From Rhodospirillaceae bacterium (GTDB lineage Bacteria > Pseudomonadota > Alphaproteobacteria > Rhodospirillales > JABHCV01), in assembly GCA_014382375.1 (NCBI GenBank), contig JACNJU010000095.1, positions 1-32,079 of the forward strand: DNA of 32,079 nucleotides, in the 5' to 3' direction. Positions 8,792 through 15,979 of the stretch are shown piece by piece; positions within the stretch are counted from its first letter, which is position 1, and every line of letters starts with the position of its first letter. The notes under the pieces are model-generated. The model saw only the letters and a program-made list of their open reading frames with translations, searched no databases and was not told the DNA's origin. The translations under genes were made by a program, and so were the position numbers.

Positions 8792-9664
8792 TTATTGAGC
8801 AGTGGAACCAAGCAGATCATCCGGTGGAGGATTATACTTGATACCGTGAGTCTTAAAAATTTCCTTTATGACGCCGTCTTTCACCATTGCCGCCAAAATA
8901 TCTCCGACGAAATAACCAAGCTGGCGATATGTATGTTTGACTGCGGCCCCCAACAGCCAATGGCTCCTCAACCCCCGCATCGGTACCATCCCGGTGCGAA
9001 AAGAATCGCGATGTTCCTTCAAGCCTGCTTCAAGTTGAGTCAGCGGACCGGCCGCCCCGGCGAGTTCTCCTGCAATCAGCGCATCGGTCACTTTGCGGGG
9101 GCTGTGAAAATGAACTACATTTTTCAGGATCGCCCCACCCAGGGCCGATGCCAGGTAAAAGTCGGCAATCGTGTCCAGTTCCACACCAATCTTGTCGAAT
9201 CGGAAGACGGCAATTGTAGCTTGTTCCCCCACCATTTCAGGGTTCCAGGCAAGCCCGACCCGTTCCTGGTAATAGGCACCGAAAAAAACCACCTGATCGT
9301 TTCTCAGGGAAAATTCCCGATCATAAGGGACATGCAACATCACATCCGCCACCTGTCCCCCCAGGTAATGCCCCTTCCAGATGGCGTTTCTCAGATCGTC
9401 TTCGACATTTTCATCTGCCGTTTGCTCAATAAGATTGAGCCGTAAATTCATTTTTTTAGCTAAGTATCGGGCGATGTCCACATCGACCCCTGTCAGTTTG
9501 CCGTCCTTGCGATAGGAGAAGGGAAAGTAGTCGCGATAGACGGCTATGCCGATTTCGCCTTTTTCCGTGATTTCATCAAGAGAAAGCGCAAACGCCGAAG
9601 TGACGCTTGCGCTCAGTTGCAGGAAGAAAATCCAGAAAATCCAAAAAACTTTAAATCGCCGCAT
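8792..9664 (-). CDS. PedG/MxaJ-like periplasmic solute-binding protein of the quinoprotein system
   Basis: 290-residue protein with a signal peptide (about 1-27) and the family 3 solute-binding fold (ITEKGEIGIAVYRDYFPFSY near the start, then DVDIARYLAKKM). It has no transporter genes next to it. Related proteins (MxaJ, XoxJ, PedG) are encoded beside the cytochrome and dehydrogenase of PQQ systems. They are thought to help dehydrogenase maturation or electron transfer, not uptake. It lies 20 bases upstream of the SoxYZ-like gene and 26 bases after the cytochrome gene, so it is co-transcribed with both. AAGGAC is at good ribosome-binding distance. The exact function is not known. Confidence 0.8.
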   Translation of the reverse strand: MRRFKVFWIFWIFFLQLSASVTSAFALSLDEITEKGEIGIAVYRDYFPFSYRKDGKLTGVDVDIARYLAKKMNLRLNLIEQTADENVEDDLRNAIWKGHYLGGQVADVMLHVPYDREFSLRNDQVVFFGAYYQERVGLAWNPEMVGEQATIAVFRFDKIGVELDTIADFYLASALGGAILKNVVHFHSPRKVTDALIAGELAGAAGPLTQLEAGLKEHRDSFRTGMVPMRGLRSHWLLGAAVKHTYRQLGYFVGDILAAMVKDGVIKEIFKTHGIKYNPPPDDLLGSTAQ

Positions 9665-9690
9665 GCTTTGTCCTTAAGCTCACCGAAGAA

Positions 9691-10140
9691 TTATTCCTCA
9701 TCCTCGGGCTTTGAATCGATATAAGAGCGGATGGCCCACAACCCTTCCTGAGAGATGATGCCATCAAATTTAGGCATGTAAACCTTACCGTCGCGAACGG
9801 CGCCGCCACGGACCCGTTCTATATACCATTCGTCGCCGTCCATAGTCGCTTCAAGGTAGCGCAAATCGGGGGCGATACCGCCGGACATGACTTCAAGACC
9901 ATGGCAACGGGCGCAGTTCTGAATGTAACCTGAAGCGCCTATCTCAATGGCCAGATCCTTGAGAGCCGCATCGTCTCTGAAGGGGTTTTCTTCGGTCCAT
10001 TCTTCACCCAGAACCGGTAAACCATCCGTATTCATTGCCTGTGGCACTACATCGCCATGAGACCAGGCCTGAGTGCTCAAGCCGAACGTTGCTACGCTCA
10101 CTATCCCCAATAGCGCGATGACACGAATGATACGAAACAT
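9691..10140 (-). CDS. pedF: Cytochrome c-550 (PedF-like), electron acceptor of the quinoprotein dehydrogenase
   Basis: 149 residues from the ATG at 10140; an in-frame TTG at 10143 is less likely because GGAG is better spaced for the ATG. A signal peptide (about 1-28) is followed by a single haem domain with CARCH at residues 76-80. The probable axial Met is near 122 in VYMPKF. The family is the small cytochrome c encoded with PQQ alcohol dehydrogenases (PedF, ExaB). It takes electrons from the reduced dehydrogenase in the periplasm and delivers them toward the terminal oxidase. It is the first gene of the operon, so its promoter at 10141-10268 probably drives the binding protein, SoxYZ-like and hydrolase genes too. 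Confidence 0.88.
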   Translation of the reverse strand: MFRIIRVIALLGIVSVATFGLSTQAWSHGDVVPQAMNTDGLPVLGEEWTEENPFRDDAALKDLAIEIGASGYIQNCARCHGLEVMSGGIAPDLRYLEATMDGDEWYIERVRGGAVRDGKVYMPKFDGIISQEGLWAIRSYIDSKPEDEE

Positions 10141-10166
10141 CAATTTACTCCATAACCTGACTACAT

Positions 10167-10180
10167 TGCCGATATCGGCA
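10167..10180. promoter_or_regulatory. Perfect 14-bp palindrome upstream of the cytochrome operon
   Basis: TGCCGATATCGGCA is a perfect palindrome 27-40 bases before the cytochrome ATG. A position this close to the start codon suits a repressor operator or an mRNA hairpin in the leader. The binding protein is unknown. Confidence 0.45.
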
Positions 10181-10216
10181 TGGTGGTTATATATCCTGAA
10201 AACGAATTTATTTCTG

Positions 10217-10264
10217 CTCGACTTTGGTCGGAGCGTCCTGTTTTTTTACTCGACTTTGGTCGGA
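10217..10264. promoter_or_regulatory. Two identical 16-bp direct repeats, each with an internal dyad (putative operator)
   Basis: CTCGACTTTGGTCGGA occurs at 10217-10232 and again at 10249-10264, exactly 32 bases apart, which is close to three helical turns. Each copy contains the inverted repeat CGAC-N4-GTCG. The pair lies 77-124 bases upstream of the cytochrome ATG, a usual place for activator sites, and just after the MoaD-like gene. A 13/16 match lies upstream of the second cytochrome gene (23424-23439), so this is probably a shared operator. The NarL-type regulator at 4318-4980 is a candidate binder. Confidence 0.55.
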
Positions 10265-10268
10265 TGTT

Positions 10269-10526
10269 TTACTTTTTTCCTCCGGCCACGGGGGGCCATA
10301 TGGCAAGGGCGTCACCGTCTTTTAGTGTTTTTACAGCACTTTCGCTAGGGGCCAGATAATGCCCATTGATGAGGACCAGGTGACAGTGTTCGGGCGGCAC
10401 GCCGTGTTTGGCGAGTACGCCTTCGACGCTGGTTTCTTGCTCGATCTCGACCTCGACTTCATTCTTCTCGGCATGGTCGGGCAGATACTGGCCCAGCGAG
10501 GCATAGAGTTTTAGCGTCACCTTCAT
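10269..10526 (-). CDS. MoaD/ThiS-family ubiquitin-like protein associated with AOR
   Basis: 85 residues starting MKVTLKLYASLGQYLP, the classic beta-grasp MoaD start. The C-terminus reads PPVAGG followed by two lysines. MoaD-type proteins carry sulfur as a C-terminal Gly-Gly thiocarboxylate for pyranopterin synthesis; here two residues follow the diglycine, which would have to be removed or bypassed. The gene follows the FAD oxidoreductase by 5 bases and is the last of the AOR set, so it probably serves the tungsten-pyranopterin cofactor. MoaD-like genes are common in bacterial AOR operons. An upstream in-frame extension overlapping the oxidoreductase gene is not protein-like and was not used. 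Confidence 0.8.
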   Translation of the reverse strand: MKVTLKLYASLGQYLPDHAEKNEVEVEIEQETSVEGVLAKHGVPPEHCHLVLINGHYLAPSESAVKTLKDGDALAIWPPVAGGKK

Positions 10527-10531
10527 CGCTT

Positions 10532-11779
10532 TTAGGCCCCATCGCCGCGGGTGCAGTCGATGTAGGCCTCCACGACCCGGTTGGGGTCGGACATCAGGCG
10601 TTCTTTCCACGCGCCCAGGTTCACCGGCGTCATGATCAGGCCGCGCATGATGCCCATTTGATCCGTACGCCCCACCATCACCGCGCCGACCAGATGATCG
10701 CCATCGAAGTTCAGCAGCGTGTAGCGGTAATTCTCATTATCGATCTGCTGGGCACTCTCGCCGCCATCCTTGCCCTGCCACAGGCCGAACGAGCACGAGA
10801 TCAATCCCAACGTGTCCAGAACATTCATGTTCAGGCTGCCCCGGTAATCGACGCCCTTTTCAGCCATGCTCATGGCGGCAATGCGGCCATGCTCCACGCC
10901 GGTGGGCTGCACGGCATGAACGGACTTTTCACCGGTGGAATAGTCTGGTCCCTGCGCCACGTCACCGGCGGCAAAGATGTTGTCGATGCTTGAGCGAAGG
11001 TTGTTGTCGACCAGAATGCCGTCCTCGATCTCAACTCCCGCCCCGTCCAGAAAGTCCGTGTTGGGGCGCACGCCCGTTGCCACCACAATCAGGTCCGCCT
11101 GAATAACGTCGCCTGTATCCACATTGACCGACAGTTTCCCGTCCGTTTCATCAACGGAGTTAACCCGTGCGGAGGTCAACACATTAACGCCCTTCTCCAG
11201 ACACCAGTTCTTGATCATGTTACCGGCGTTTTGATCCATCATGCGCGGCACCATGCGGTCGCCGGCTTCAACGACGGTCAGGTTCGCACCCGAAAGCGCC
11301 AGGGCCTCCATGATGATACAGCCGATAAAGCCAGCCCCCATCAGCACCACATCAACACCCTCACCGGTAATCTTGGCAATGTTACGGGCGTCTTCCAAAG
11401 TCCAGCAATGGTGGATATTGGGCCTGTCCAGCCCTTCGATCGGCGGCTTGATGGGATGAGAGCCCGATGCCACGAGAAGCTTGTCATAAGGCAGCTTCTC
11501 GCCGTTATCCAGCGTCAGGGTATTGTCACCAACAGAGACGCTTTCGGCATGTGCCTGAATGCGGTTAATGCCTAAGTTTTCGAAGTGATTGTCGCCTTTG
11601 CGAAGGTAGACACCTTGTTCCGGAACCTTACCAATCAGGAAATAAGGGATCGCCATGCGACCATACGGCGGCTCGACCTCGCCATCGACCAGAGTAACCG
11701 AGGACTCCGGGTCGATTTTACGAAGGGTCTCAGCAGCGGTTACGCCGGACGGTCCGGCGCCGACAATCACGTGTTGCAT
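10532..11779 (-). CDS. NAD/FAD-dependent oxidoreductase, AorC-like subunit
   Basis: 415-residue pyridine nucleotide-disulfide oxidoreductase-fold flavoprotein. The FAD-binding GAGPSG lies at residues 7-12, the NAD-binding GAGFIG is near 148-153, and the second FAD motif IFAAGDVAQ is near 270. There is no CxxxxC redox disulfide in the N-terminal region. In Aromatoleum the AOR complex has such a flavoprotein (AorC) linking the tungsten and Fe-S subunits to NAD. The gene order ferredoxin, AOR, this gene, MoaD-like supports that role. It is separated from the AOR gene by a strong hairpin terminator, so its level may be set lower than that of the other two subunits. No signal peptide; cytoplasmic. 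Confidence 0.82.
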   Translation of the reverse strand: MQHVIVGAGPSGVTAAETLRKIDPESSVTLVDGEVEPPYGRMAIPYFLIGKVPEQGVYLRKGDNHFENLGINRIQAHAESVSVGDNTLTLDNGEKLPYDKLLVASGSHPIKPPIEGLDRPNIHHCWTLEDARNIAKITGEGVDVVLMGAGFIGCIIMEALALSGANLTVVEAGDRMVPRMMDQNAGNMIKNWCLEKGVNVLTSARVNSVDETDGKLSVNVDTGDVIQADLIVVATGVRPNTDFLDGAGVEIEDGILVDNNLRSSIDNIFAAGDVAQGPDYSTGEKSVHAVQPTGVEHGRIAAMSMAEKGVDYRGSLNMNVLDTLGLISCSFGLWQGKDGGESAQQIDNENYRYTLLNFDGDHLVGAVMVGRTDQMGIMRGLIMTPVNLGAWKERLMSDPNRVVEAYIDCTRGDGA

Positions 11780-11792
11780 AAGTAAACTATCC

Positions 11793-11843
11793 TAAAAAAA
11801 AGAAAGCCCCACACCCTACAGACTTACGCCCAAGGGTGTGGGG
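11793..11843 (-). terminator. Hairpin terminator between the AOR and FAD-oxidoreductase genes
   Basis: A perfect 10-bp stem, CCCCACACCC (11807-11816) with GGGTGTGGGG (11834-11843), has a 17-base loop. On the minus strand it is followed by CTTTC and an eight-T run (11800-11793). It starts 22 bases after the AOR stop and ends shortly before the oxidoreductase start at 11779. It should end or reduce transcription between the two genes. Confidence 0.85.
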
Positions 11844-11864
11844 ACTTTTCAGATAACCTGGCCT

Positions 11865-13712
11865 CTAAAGGTCGAGGCGGCTCAGAGTTTCGTTGGACGG
11901 TACACCGTCAGGCGTCCAGCCACGAAGCTCGTAGTACTCCGGCAGCATCTTGCCAAGCTCGCTGACTTTGCCTTCAGCCGGGCCGGTTTTGGCTGCGTCT
12001 TTCAGCAAACGCTGAGGCAACGTGTCGTCAGCAGCCGTAAAGCCTGCATCCATGTTGAACTTGCGCTCAAGGTTCCAGATGCGTTCGCCAACTTCCATCA
12101 AGGTTTCAGAAGACCAATCACCTTCAAGGTCACCATCGATCATGGGGGCGACGTCATCCAGCGTCAACGCGAAGGACGTAAAGATGCAGATACCGGCAGC
12201 ATCAAACGCAGCTGTCGCATCCTGGAATGCCTTCACCAGACCGGCTTTGCCGTCGGGTGTCAGCGGATCGGTCTTTTCAGGAATACCCAGAACTTCGGAA
12301 GCTACGGTGTAGCTGCGAAGGTGACAGGCGCCACGGTTGGATGTGGCATAGGTCAGGCCCATGCCCTGAATACCGCGCGGGTCGTAAGCCGGGAATTCCT
12401 GGCCTTTAACAGACATAGACAGTTCCGGATGACCGTATTTTTCGCACAGGCGTTTGGAGCCAAGGCCGATTTCCTTACCAAAACCTTCACCAAGGCCCGT
12501 CATATCGCAGATTTTGCAAAGGGCTTCGGCGTTGCCGAACTCAAGCTGAATGCCACCGGTGTTTTCGGTCGTAATGGCACCAATCTGGAACATTTCCATC
12601 GCCGCACCGATTGTGGTGCCAAGCGTGATCGGATCCATGCCGTATTCATTGCAGATGTAGTTGCAATAGGTCAAAGCTTCCAGATCGTTGACACCGGTTG
12701 CTGCACCCAGAGACCAGGCGTTTTCGTATTCCAGACCACCTTCGACGCCGTGGTATTTCGGCTCTCCGGCAACGGAGAAGTGGTTCGGGTCCATCTGGGA
12801 ACGACGCTGACACGAGATCGGGCAACCGAAACACGCTGCGTTGGAAACCAGGTTGGCTTTGCCGTCACTTTCGCGCGGCGTCGTCATGGCTTCACCACCA
12901 ATGTCGGCTGCGCCTTCGAACTGAACTTCCGTACCGTTACGGGTCGGCAGAGCGCCGGTTTCGTTGATGACGTTCATCAGCACCTGGGTGCCGTAGGTCG
13001 GCAGGCCTTCACCGGTAACCGGGTTGTCAGCCAGGATCTGGTTGCAAGCGCCAGTGGCCTGCATGAACTTCATCGGGTCGCTTACCTGAATACCCTGGGT
13101 ACCACGGCAAGCAACGGCTTTAAGGTTTTTCGAGCCCATAACCGTACCAACGCCGGAACGACCAGCTGCGCGGTCCTTATCGTTGACGATAGCGGCATAC
13201 AAGTTGCCGTTCTCACCAGCTTGCCCAATAGAGGCGCAACGGATGTCATTATCGCCGCGAGCTGCACGCAACATGTCTTCCGTATCCCATACCGATTTAC
13301 CCCACATAGCGGAGGCGTCTTTCAGTTCGGCTTGATCGTTTGTGATATCCAGGTAGACCGGGCTGGCGGACTTGCCTTCGAAAATGACCATGTCCCAACC
13401 GGCATTCTTCAGTTCAGCACCAAAGAAACCGCCAGAGTTTGAACAGGCAATTGCATTGGTCAATGCACCCTTGGTGATAACCGTCCAGCGGCCCGACGTC
13501 GGCGCAGCGGTACCAGTCAGCGGACCTGTGGCGAAGATCAGTTTGTTGTCAGCCGACAGAGGGTCAACCTTCGGATCGCATTCTTCAGTGTAATACTTGG
13601 TCGCCAGACCACGGGAACCAAGATACTTCTTGGCCCACTCCATATTGAGCGGTTCGCTTTGGCACGTGCCGTTCGTCAGGTTTACTCGCAGTACTTTTTG
13701 TGTCCAGGACAT
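11865..13712 (-). CDS. Tungsten-containing aldehyde:ferredoxin oxidoreductase (AorB-like)
   Basis: 615 residues, the usual AOR length, with the N-terminal AOR domain (1-210: GSRGLATKY, GPLTGT, GFFGAELK) and the helical C-terminal domains. The [4Fe-4S] cluster cysteines are C294, C297 and C301 (CFGCPISC) with C509 as the fourth. H464 in GACHLRSY is a plausible active-site residue. The enzyme oxidises aldehydes to carboxylic acids using a tungsten bis-pyranopterin cofactor. No signal peptide, so cytoplasmic. A ferredoxin-like subunit gene lies 39 bases upstream. The ribosome binding site GGGAG is clear. In this locus it probably takes the aldehyde made by the PQQ dehydrogenase. Tungsten rather than molybdenum is inferred from the family. 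Confidence 0.92.
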   Translation of the reverse strand: MSWTQKVLRVNLTNGTCQSEPLNMEWAKKYLGSRGLATKYYTEECDPKVDPLSADNKLIFATGPLTGTAAPTSGRWTVITKGALTNAIACSNSGGFFGAELKNAGWDMVIFEGKSASPVYLDITNDQAELKDASAMWGKSVWDTEDMLRAARGDNDIRCASIGQAGENGNLYAAIVNDKDRAAGRSGVGTVMGSKNLKAVACRGTQGIQVSDPMKFMQATGACNQILADNPVTGEGLPTYGTQVLMNVINETGALPTRNGTEVQFEGAADIGGEAMTTPRESDGKANLVSNAACFGCPISCQRRSQMDPNHFSVAGEPKYHGVEGGLEYENAWSLGAATGVNDLEALTYCNYICNEYGMDPITLGTTIGAAMEMFQIGAITTENTGGIQLEFGNAEALCKICDMTGLGEGFGKEIGLGSKRLCEKYGHPELSMSVKGQEFPAYDPRGIQGMGLTYATSNRGACHLRSYTVASEVLGIPEKTDPLTPDGKAGLVKAFQDATAAFDAAGICIFTSFALTLDDVAPMIDGDLEGDWSSETLMEVGERIWNLERKFNMDAGFTAADDTLPQRLLKDAAKTGPAEGKVSELGKMLPEYYELRGWTPDGVPSNETLSRLDL

Positions 13713-13751
13713 CTGTTTCTCCCTAGTTTATGTTTTATATTGATAAATTAA

Positions 13752-14234
13752 TTAATCGGCTGACGCCTGATTTCCGGCGTCCGTTTTTTCCGCCCAGTGG
13801 CGCATCTTGTCCATGCCAGCGCTTTCAGCTTCGATGAAAGACAGGGCAGGTGTGGGGCAAACCTTGACGCAATCCGGGTCGCCGCCGCACAAATCACATT
13901 TGTCGACTTTCGCCGTGATCGAATTGTAATTGATCGTGCCGAACGGGCAGGCGATCGTGCACACCTTGCAGCCAACACAGACTTCAGCCGTAACCTCTTT
14001 GGCGCCAGTCGCCGCATTGACCGAAATGGCGTCTACAGGACAAGCCTGCAAACACCATGCATCGGCACACTGAGTGCAGACATACGGCACATTGCGGTTG
14101 GTCTCATCAAATTTGAAAACCTTGATGCGGGATTTAGATGGATTGAAAGCCCCTTCGTGATGATAACTGCATGCCATTTCGCACTGATGACACCCAGTAC
14201 ACTCACTGGCATTGATATGGAGGACTTTTACCAT
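13752..14234 (-). CDS. Four-cluster ferredoxin-like subunit (AorA-like)
   Basis: 160 residues from the ATG at 14234; an upstream GTG at 14279 would add 15 non-conserved residues. Sixteen cysteines fall in four groups: CTGCHQCEMAC, CTQCADAWCLQAC, CVGCKVCTIAC and CDLCGGDPDCVKVC. This is the pattern of a polyferredoxin carrying four [4Fe-4S] clusters, like AorA of Aromatoleum and DMSO reductase-type subunits. The gene lies directly before the AOR gene and should carry electrons from the tungsten subunit to the FAD subunit. No Tat or Sec signal, so cytoplasmic. Confidence 0.87.
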   Translation of the reverse strand: MVKVLHINASECTGCHQCEMACSYHHEGAFNPSKSRIKVFKFDETNRNVPYVCTQCADAWCLQACPVDAISVNAATGAKEVTAEVCVGCKVCTIACPFGTINYNSITAKVDKCDLCGGDPDCVKVCPTPALSFIEAESAGMDKMRHWAEKTDAGNQASAD

Positions 14235-14337
14235 TTCTCGAATTTTCCCTATTTGGTTGGCAACATGGAACAAGGACACTAGCAGTGTGCGAGCCCACGT
14301 TTCAATTCACCGAAAGTCTAAGACGGGAGGTTAAAAA

Positions 14338-14643
14338 TTATTCAGCCAGGGAGCGGCAACGAATATCTCTTTTACCGCTAACCACGACGAGACGCTGCCA
14401 GGGTGTGAAAATCTGACACAGCTGACGGGGGTTTGAGACCCACCAAATATTGATATCAACACCGATGGAATCTTCATTTTTGAAGCTAACGGTGACGGGG
14501 CCGGAATCGGGCTCAAGAACGGCGCTGCCCCCCGGCGCAACCAGTTTTATTTTGTTCTTAGATTGATTGTCGAAAGTGATTGTCTCCGCCGAAAATGCCG
14601 GAGACGCTATAAAGACAATGAGGAGAGCCATGATCCATTTCAT
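14338..14643 (-). CDS. Small exported protein of unknown function
   Basis: 101 residues with a clear signal peptide (MKWIMALLIVFIASPAFSA). The mature part is short, probably all beta, with two cysteines near the C-terminus (in LCQIF and DIRCRS) that could form a disulfide. I recognise no family. It lies 104 bases upstream of the ferredoxin subunit on the same strand, so it may be the first gene of the AOR transcript, although the AOR proteins are cytoplasmic and this one is exported. It is divergent from the ABC-type binding protein at 14765. Confidence 0.6.
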   Translation of the reverse strand: MKWIMALLIVFIASPAFSAETITFDNQSKNKIKLVAPGGSAVLEPDSGPVTVSFKNEDSIGVDINIWWVSNPRQLCQIFTPWQRLVVVSGKRDIRCRSLAE

Positions 14644-14764
14644 GGGGTCGCATCGTAACCACTGTCTTCGACGTTTCCAAGGTGCCTTATTCTTCGACTT
14701 TCGTTCACTTGACTGCTTTCAACGGATAATGATCTAAAACAACCAAGGATTTATTGGGTGAATA
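14644..14764. promoter_or_regulatory. Divergent promoter region between the AOR side and the ABC operon
   Basis: A 121-base gap between divergent genes must hold both promoters. TCGACTTTCGTTC at 14694-14706 weakly resembles the 16-bp motif found near the two cytochrome genes (about 10 of 16 positions). No clear -35/-10 pair was identified. Confidence 0.35.
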
Positions 14765-15979
14765 ATGAAAACCGGTAATTGGGATATCAACGTCGGCAGA
14801 TTTTTTCCTATCGTACTCTGTCTTTGGACGGCGATTCTCTGCTTGAGCGCCGGTCGTCCCCTTGAAGCCGCAACTCTAGTCCCCATCGACGTTGAAATCA
14901 TCTTCCTGAGCCAGAAAGTCGACCTGCCACCTGCCTTGTCGAACATCGACAGCGTCCCCGATGACGCCGGTCTGATGGGCGCCCGCATCGCTATTGGCGA
15001 CAACAACACAACAGGGCGATTCTTAAAACACAAATACAGCCTGATTGAAGAAACCCTTGCCGCAGACGCCAACGTCGCCGAAGCCTTCGCCCGGTTGGCG
15101 TCGGAGGGCGGGAAAGTGTTCATTCTCGACCTGCCTGCCTCTTCGCTCGATATCGTCAGGAACCATGCAAAGGCCGGGCAATCCCTGTTGTTCAACACCC
15201 GCGCCACGGATGACCGGTTCCGCTCAAAAGATTGCCATGACTTTCTACTGCATACCATTCCAAGTCGCGCCATGCGTACAGATTCGCTCGCCCAATATTT
15301 GATTACCAAACGTTGGAAGGATTGGTTGCTGATCGTTGGGTCGCGCCCTGAAGATGAGTTGTTTGCCCAGGCGATTAGGAAATCGGCGAAAAAGTTTGGG
15401 GCAGATATTATTAAAGAGAAAAAATGGACCGGCGAACATGATGCCCGTCGCACGGCCCAAACTGAGGTTCCCTTGTTCACACAAGGCATCGACTACGACG
15501 TCCTGATGGTAGCGGACGAAATCGGCGACTTCGGCGATTATTTGATGTACCGCACCTGGACACCGCGTCTTGTCGCCGGAACTCAGGGCCTTGTGGCCAA
15601 GGCCTGGGGACGCCCGATCGAACAATGGGGCGCGGCACAGCTTCAGGAACGCTTTCTTAAAGAATCGAACCGCTGGATGCTTTCCCGGGATTACGCTGCA
15701 TGGGCGGCTGTGCGGACCATCGGAGAGGCCGTCACGCGAACCAAATCAGGCAGCACTGAAGAAATCAGAAAATTCATTGCGTCGGACAAATTTCAGCTCG
15801 CCGCCTTTAAAGGGCGCAAGTTGAGTTTCAGAACGTGGAATGGCCAGTTACGCATGCCCGTTGCAGTTATGTCCGCCCGCTCCGTCGTCGCTCAGCCCCC
15901 CTTAAAGGGATACCTTCATCAAAGAACCGAACTCGACACCTTGGGGTTGGACAAACCTGAAAGCAGTTGTGGAAAATGA
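14765..15979 (+). CDS. ABC transporter substrate-binding protein of the PQQ alcohol dehydrogenase system
   Basis: 404 residues with a signal peptide (about 1-38) and a periplasmic-binding-protein type 1 fold resembling branched-chain amino acid binding proteins (DDAGLMGARIAI, then VFILDLPASSLD). It belongs to the family that co-occurs with PQQ alcohol dehydrogenases. It heads an operon in which the next gene overlaps it by four bases (ATGA) and which continues through a propeller, an ATPase and an ABC-2-type permease. Comparable modules (PedA1A2BC in Pseudomonas putida, Lut in Methylobacterium) are linked to lanthanide supply. Since the local dehydrogenase is of the lanthanide type, the same role is inferred here. 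The ligand itself cannot be read from sequence. Confidence 0.82.
   Translation: MKTGNWDINVGRFFPIVLCLWTAILCLSAGRPLEAATLVPIDVEIIFLSQKVDLPPALSNIDSVPDDAGLMGARIAIGDNNTTGRFLKHKYSLIEETLAADANVAEAFARLASEGGKVFILDLPASSLDIVRNHAKAGQSLLFNTRATDDRFRSKDCHDFLLHTIPSRAMRTDSLAQYLITKRWKDWLLIVGSRPEDELFAQAIRKSAKKFGADIIKEKKWTGEHDARRTAQTEVPLFTQGIDYDVLMVADEIGDFGDYLMYRTWTPRLVAGTQGLVAKAWGRPIEQWGAAQLQERFLKESNRWMLSRDYAAWAAVRTIGEAVTRTKSGSTEEIRKFIASDKFQLAAFKGRKLSFRTWNGQLRMPVAVMSARSVVAQPPLKGYLHQRTELDTLGLDKPESSCGK

Noticed and set aside
11838-13442. 534-codon open frame on the plus strand opposite the AOR gene
   Set aside because: The AOR gene on the minus strand has complete family motifs; the antisense frame has none and lacks a ribosome binding site.
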